In this document: positions 5,625 through 8,381 of the stretch, in pieces
Position numbering within the stretch: the first letter of the stretch is position 1
Layout: the number at the start of each line of letters is the position of its first letter
Source: an uncultured Clostridiaceae bacterium
GTDB taxonomy: Bacteria > Bacillota > Clostridia > TANB77 > CAG-508
DNA: 8,381 nucleotides
Assembly (NCBI GenBank): GCA_958417695.1
Contig: CATZDQ010000066.1
Span: 1-8,381, forward strand
Direction of reading: 5' to 3'
The notes under the pieces: generated by a model
Database searches by the model: none
Seen by the model: only the letters and a program-made list of their open reading frames with translations
What the model was told of the DNA's origin: nothing
Program-made: the position numbers and the translations under genes

Positions 5625-7358
5625 ATGAAAGGAAGGAGAAACACAAAAGGTATTACCTTAATTGCTTTAGTTATTACTATCATTATATTAATCATACTAG
5701 CAGGTGTAGCGATTAATGCCTTAGTCGGCGAAGATGGTTTAATAGAAAAAGCAAAGAAAGCAAGAACAGACACCGAAGAGGCACAAAAGAAAGAAGAACA
5801 AGGCTTAGAAGAAGTTTTGGGAAAATTAGATGAGGAAATAGGAAATTCCTATAATGCAGAAGGTGGAGTAAATAAACCACGTTTAACAACAGGAATGACG
5901 CCTATCAAATTTACAGACCCAGGACCTAGTACAAAAGGAAAGTATGAAAAAACAGAAAGTAGCAATACAGACTGGTATGATTATAATGGTAAAAAGTGGG
6001 CAAATGCCCAGACAGAAGATGGAAGTATGTGGGTATGGATACCTAGATATGCCTATAAAGTAAATGAGACAGATAAGAAATTTGATATCAAGTTCTTAAT
6101 AGGAACGACCGATAATTATTATGATGAAAATGGACAAATTCAGACAGCAAAACGTTGTACAAATGTAGACGAACTAATAGACACAAAAACAGGATATACA
6201 GTACATCCCGCATTTACTGATGAAACCTCTATTGGCTATAGAAATGGCGGATGGGACAAAGAGTTAACTGGAATATGGGTAGCCAAATTCGAAGCAGGCT
6301 ATGCCAGCGGAAATAATTCTGCCCCAGTGAAAGCAAGTAGTGTCAGTTATAGTCAAAGTAGCGTATGGGTAAGAGCAGTAGAAGCAGGAACAAGTGAAGA
6401 TTCTAGTCAGACAGCGCGTAACTGGTTAGATGGTATTTATGGAAGTACAAAAACAGCAATTAAATATCCAACATTCCAACCAGTAACTTATAGTATGAAT
6501 TATATTAATCATAATGATGCTTTTAACATAGCAAAAGCAATGACTGAAAATGGAAACATATATGGACTAACAGGAAGTGCAGACTCCCACTTAATGAAAA
6601 ACAGTGAATGGGGAGCAGTAGCTTACTTAAGTCAGAGTCAATATGGTTTAGATAAACAAGAAGTATGCATTAACAATGTAAGTTTAAATAGTGGAGGAGC
6701 CAAAAGAACAAGCACAGCAGGAAAGTCAGGAGTCGATAGTGTCTATGCAGTAACAGGATGTACAACCGCATCTACAACGGATGGAGAATCCGTAAAAACA
6801 ATGGCAAACATTAATGGAACCACAGGAAACACAGCTAATAACGGTGTCTATACATGGGACCAATTAAATGGATGTAAGGCAAGTAGTACAGGAACGATTT
6901 ATGGAATATATGACTTAAGTGGAGGAACATGGGAAAGAACAGCCGCTTATGTAGCCAATGGTCATGGAGAGTTAAAAACATATGGAGCAAGTATAGCCTA
7001 TGATGGAAATATCTTAAAAACAGCAAGTACCAAATATACAACTGTTTATCCATTTGATAGTAGTACAGATAATACAGGAATAACGAATAATGAAACAAAT
7101 TTAAATACAGCAAGTAGCAATAATTATAAGAAAAACACATTAATTTACGGTGATGGTATCCGTGAGACATCTACAGCTGGAATCGGAAATACATCATGGT
7201 ATAGCGACTCTTCACTTTCCCCAGGCTTGTACGGTCCGTTCTCGATTCGTGGCGGTACTTTCTGGGGCAACTCGGGTACTGGTCTCTTTTCTTTCACTCG
7301 TCGTGATGGCAATAGCTATTTCTATGATGGGTTCCGTGCGGTGCTTACCGTGTCCTAA
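5625..7358 (+). CDS. prepilin-like, C-type-lectin/FGE-fold surface protein; candidate DGR target
   Basis: This is a 577-residue predicted surface or pilus-associated protein. Residues 1-9 form a basic leader ending MKGRRNTKG; processing by a prepilin peptidase after Gly9 would expose the hydrophobic helix ITLIALVITIIILIILAG (10-27). The fifth mature residue is Ala14, not the usual Glu. A charged, coiled-coil-like stretch follows (35-70). The body has signatures of the formylglycine-generating-enzyme/C-type-lectin fold: SMWVWIPRYAY (134-144), EWGAVAYLS (328-336), YDLSGGTWERT (429-439) and the terminal GFRAVL (569-574). No cysteine lies in the last 150 residues, so enzyme activity is unlikely and ligand binding more so. 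The last 51 residues are encoded by adenine-poor, GC-rich DNA unlike the rest of the gene, as in DGR variable regions. GGGAGG (5612-5617) lies 7 bases before ATG. A tandem paralogue follows at 7655. Confidence 0.85.
   Translation: MKGRRNTKGITLIALVITIIILIILAGVAINALVGEDGLIEKAKKARTDTEEAQKKEEQGLEEVLGKLDEEIGNSYNAEGGVNKPRLTTGMTPIKFTDPGPSTKGKYEKTESSNTDWYDYNGKKWANAQTEDGSMWVWIPRYAYKVNETDKKFDIKFLIGTTDNYYDENGQIQTAKRCTNVDELIDTKTGYTVHPAFTDETSIGYRNGGWDKELTGIWVAKFEAGYASGNNSAPVKASSVSYSQSSVWVRAVEAGTSEDSSQTARNWLDGIYGSTKTAIKYPTFQPVTYSMNYINHNDAFNIAKAMTENGNIYGLTGSADSHLMKNSEWGAVAYLSQSQYGLDKQEVCINNVSLNSGGAKRTSTAGKSGVDSVYAVTGCTTASTTDGESVKTMANINGTTGNTANNGVYTWDQLNGCKASSTGTIYGIYDLSGGTWERTAAYVANGHGELKTYGASIAYDGNILKTASTKYTTVYPFDSSTDNTGITNNETNLNTASSNNYKKNTLIYGDGIRETSTAGIGNTSWYSDSSLSPGLYGPFSIRGGTFWGNSGTGLFSFTRRDGNSYFYDGFRAVLTVS
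7203..7355 (+). other. candidate DGR variable region at the 3' end of the first prepilin-like gene
   Basis: In these 51 codons (residues 527-577) adenine is 19 of 153 bases (12%), T about 35% and G+C about 53% by hand count, whereas the rest of the gene is A-rich. Framework codons that could be AGA/GGA/TTA are instead CGT, GGC/GGT, CTT and GTG. DGR template repeats are known to avoid A at positions that must not change and to place A at positions to be diversified; loss of A on the coding strand is the footprint of adenine mutagenesis. The segment ends in the GC-rich stretch 7329-7346, where an initiation-of-mutagenic-homing sequence would be expected, and composition returns to AT-rich right after the stop. 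The 5' boundary is approximate. No template repeat or reverse transcriptase is in the window. Confidence 0.6.
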
Positions 7359-7654
7359 TACTTTAAAAGTCTTATAGTGTAAAATGAAACTAAAAGTAAG
7401 TGAATATTTTTAATGAGAAAATACTCATTTGATAAAGAGCAGATTAGAAATAAAAATTCTAGTTTGCTTTTTTATGCAAACTTGTAAACAAATGAGTTGT
7501 TTGTAAAATTAAAAATTATAAAAAGAAATATTATAATTAATAGAAATAAAATATGTAAATATTGACTTTAACCGAAAGGTAATATAAAATCAATAAAGAA
7601 GAGTATGAAAACAAAGAAATTGGAAAACATAAGAAAAAGAAAGGGAGAAAAACT
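7359..7654 (+). promoter_or_regulatory. 296-base intergenic region between the two prepilin-like genes
   Basis: No ORF of note lies here. It is very AT-rich with several inverted repeats: AATGAG (7412-7417) with CTCATT (7424-7429); AGTTTGC (7461-7467) with GCAAACT (7476-7482); an outer pair CTCATTTG (7424-7431) with CAAATGAG (7489-7496); and AAACAA (7486-7491) with TTGTTT (7497-7502). Several share bases, so they are alternatives. GTGAATA (7400-7406) and ATACTCAT (7421-7428) resemble the two halves of the upstream operator-like repeat, split apart. No convincing intrinsic terminator follows the first gene. The 3' part carries the promoter and ribosome binding site of the second gene. Confidence 0.4.
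7562..7590 (+). promoter_or_regulatory. promoter of the second prepilin-like gene
   Basis: TTGACT (7562-7567) is followed by TATAAAAT (7583-7590), a 15-base spacer to TATAAA or 17 to TAAAAT, the same geometry as the tuf promoter. The second gene can therefore be expressed separately from the first. The leader would be about 55-60 bases. Confidence 0.55.
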
Positions 7655-8381
7655 ATGCAGAAAAAATGGAAAGAAAAAGGTGTAACTTTAATTGCTTTAG
7701 TCATTACAATTATTGTACTAATTATATTGGCCGGTGTAGCGATTAATGCATTAGTTGGTGAAAATGGAATTATTACACAGGCACAAAAAGCAAAAGATGA
7801 CACTGAGCAAGGAAAAAGAGATGAAGAAAGTGGATTACTTAGTTTAGAAGAGCAAATTAACCAAGCACTGGGAGAAAGTTTTAATATACAAGAAGGTGTG
7901 AACAGGCCAAAGTTAGCATCTGGAATGACGCCTATTAAATTCAAAGACCCAACTACTAGTGAAAAAGGAAAAGTAGACAAAACAAATAGTGGAGATACCA
8001 GTTGGTATGATTATAATGCTAAAAAGTGGGCTAATAGCCAAACAGAAGATGGAAGTATGTGGGTATGGATACCAAGATATGCTTATAAAGTAAATGATAA
8101 TCAAACTTTTGATATAAAATTTTTAATAGGAATAACCGATAATTATTATGATGAAAATGGACAAATTCAAACAGCAAAACGTTGTACAAATGTAAATGAA
8201 GAAATAGATACAAAAACAGGATATACAGTACATCCTGCATTTACAGATGAAACGAAAATTAATTACAGAAATGGCGGATGGGATAAAGAATTAACCGGAA
8301 TATGGGTAGCCAAATTTGAAGCAGGGTATGCCAGCGGAAATAACTCTGCTCCAGTAAAAGCAAGTAGTGTCAGTTATAGTC
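7655..8381 (+). CDS. second prepilin-like, C-type-lectin/FGE-fold surface protein (3' end outside the window)
   Basis: This paralogue of the preceding gene is open through 242 codons to the window edge. It keeps the 9-residue leader MQKKWKEKG, the hydrophobic helix VTLIALVITIIVLIILAG (10-27), again with Ala at mature position 5, and the charged segment after it. It then follows the first protein closely: GMTPIKF, WYDYNAKKWAN, SMWVWIPRYAYKV, DIKFLIG, TGYTVHPAF and ELTGIWVAKFEAGYASGNNSAPVKAS. The start is ATG with GGGAG at 7643-7647, 7 bases upstream. The lectin-fold C-terminus and any variable region would lie beyond 8381. By similarity it should have the same surface role; divergence near residues 42-90 and 104-115 suggests it is not a very recent copy throughout. 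Confidence 0.85.
   Translation, partial: MQKKWKEKGVTLIALVITIIVLIILAGVAINALVGENGIITQAQKAKDDTEQGKRDEESGLLSLEEQINQALGESFNIQEGVNRPKLASGMTPIKFKDPTTSEKGKVDKTNSGDTSWYDYNAKKWANSQTEDGSMWVWIPRYAYKVNDNQTFDIKFLIGITDNYYDENGQIQTAKRCTNVNEEIDTKTGYTVHPAFTDETKINYRNGGWDKELTGIWVAKFEAGYASGNNSAPVKASSVSYS

Larger units (their letters stand above)
5625..8381 (+). repeat. tandem paralogous gene repeat (period about 2,030 bp)
   Basis: The two gene starts are 2,030 bases apart and DNA similarity is locally very high. Bases 6012-6043 are identical to 8042-8073; 6108-6167 match 8135-8194 with one difference; and the last bases of the window match 6300-6354 with few changes. A 3-base shift in offset marks one codon gained or lost. 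Less conserved patches lie between these blocks, which suggests duplication followed by patchy divergence or gene conversion. Confidence 0.8.

Noticed and set aside
7203..7355. Assembly chimera or frameshift explaining the compositional jump
   Set aside because: The frame stays open, and the encoded residues continue into a proper lectin-fold terminus with a stop directly after it, as expected for a functional domain end.
5625..7358. A true formylglycine-generating or sulfatase-modifying enzyme
   Set aside because: The fold signatures are there, but there is no cysteine in the C-terminal 150 residues where the FGE active-site pair lies, and the protein has a prepilin signal. The fold more likely serves ligand binding.
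6835..7377. Open frames on the minus strand (6835-7170) and in another plus frame (7150-7377)
   Set aside because: They overlap the well-supported prepilin-like gene, have biased composition (Leu/Tyr/His-rich for the minus frame) and no ribosome binding site; shadows of the real gene.
7359..7654. A DGR template repeat between the two prepilin-like genes
   Set aside because: The spacer is very AT-rich and shows no stretch resembling 7203-7355 on either strand; no reverse transcriptase motif is found elsewhere in the window.
1..8381. CRISPR arrays, tRNA or rRNA genes, insertion sequences
   Set aside because: No regularly spaced repeats, cloverleaf-like sequences, transposase frames or terminal inverted repeats were seen.

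Overview
The window is AT-rich DNA with strong AGA/GGA/TTA codon preference, AAGGAGG-type ribosome binding sites and GTG/TTG as well as ATG starts. The S12 protein carries the roughly 14-residue insertion seen in Firmicutes. Together these point to a low-GC Gram-positive bacterium, most likely a (gut-type) member of the Clostridia. This placement is inference; no species can be named from the sequence.

Positions 1-4982 hold the streptomycin (str) ribosomal operon in its usual order: rpsL (S12), rpsG (S7), fusA (EF-G), a 58-residue unrecognised small ORF, and tuf (EF-Tu). Two tandem sigma-A-type promoters and a long leader hairpin precede rpsL. The 175-base rpsL-rpsG gap is unusually rich in inverted repeats and contains a mutually exclusive pairing that could act as an RNA switch. 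tuf has its own internal promoter, and a bidirectional intrinsic terminator closes the operon against a convergent gene.

Positions 5001-5624 hold a minus-strand XRE-family helix-turn-helix regulator with a TTG start. Its intergenic region contains a clear plus-strand promoter bracketed by two 17-bp near-identical repeats, one of which lies inside a larger dyad. These look like operators controlling the divergent gene.

Positions 5625-8381 hold two tandem paralogous genes, the second cut by the window end. Each encodes a secreted or surface protein with an N-terminal type IV prepilin-like signal and a C-type-lectin / formylglycine-generating-enzyme-like body. The last ~150 bases of the first gene are sharply different from the rest: adenine on the coding strand drops to about 12% (hand count 19 of 153), G+C rises to about 53%, and codons switch to CGT/GGC/TTC/GTG. 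The protein ends in a GFRAVL-type lectin-fold terminus. This is the layout expected of a diversity-generating retroelement (DGR) variable region, in which a reverse transcriptase copies a template repeat with adenine-specific errors. No reverse transcriptase or template repeat lies in the window, so the DGR would have to be nearby or act in trans. The core hypothesis is a regulated, tandem array of pilin-anchored, hypervariable lectin-like surface proteins beside the housekeeping str operon.
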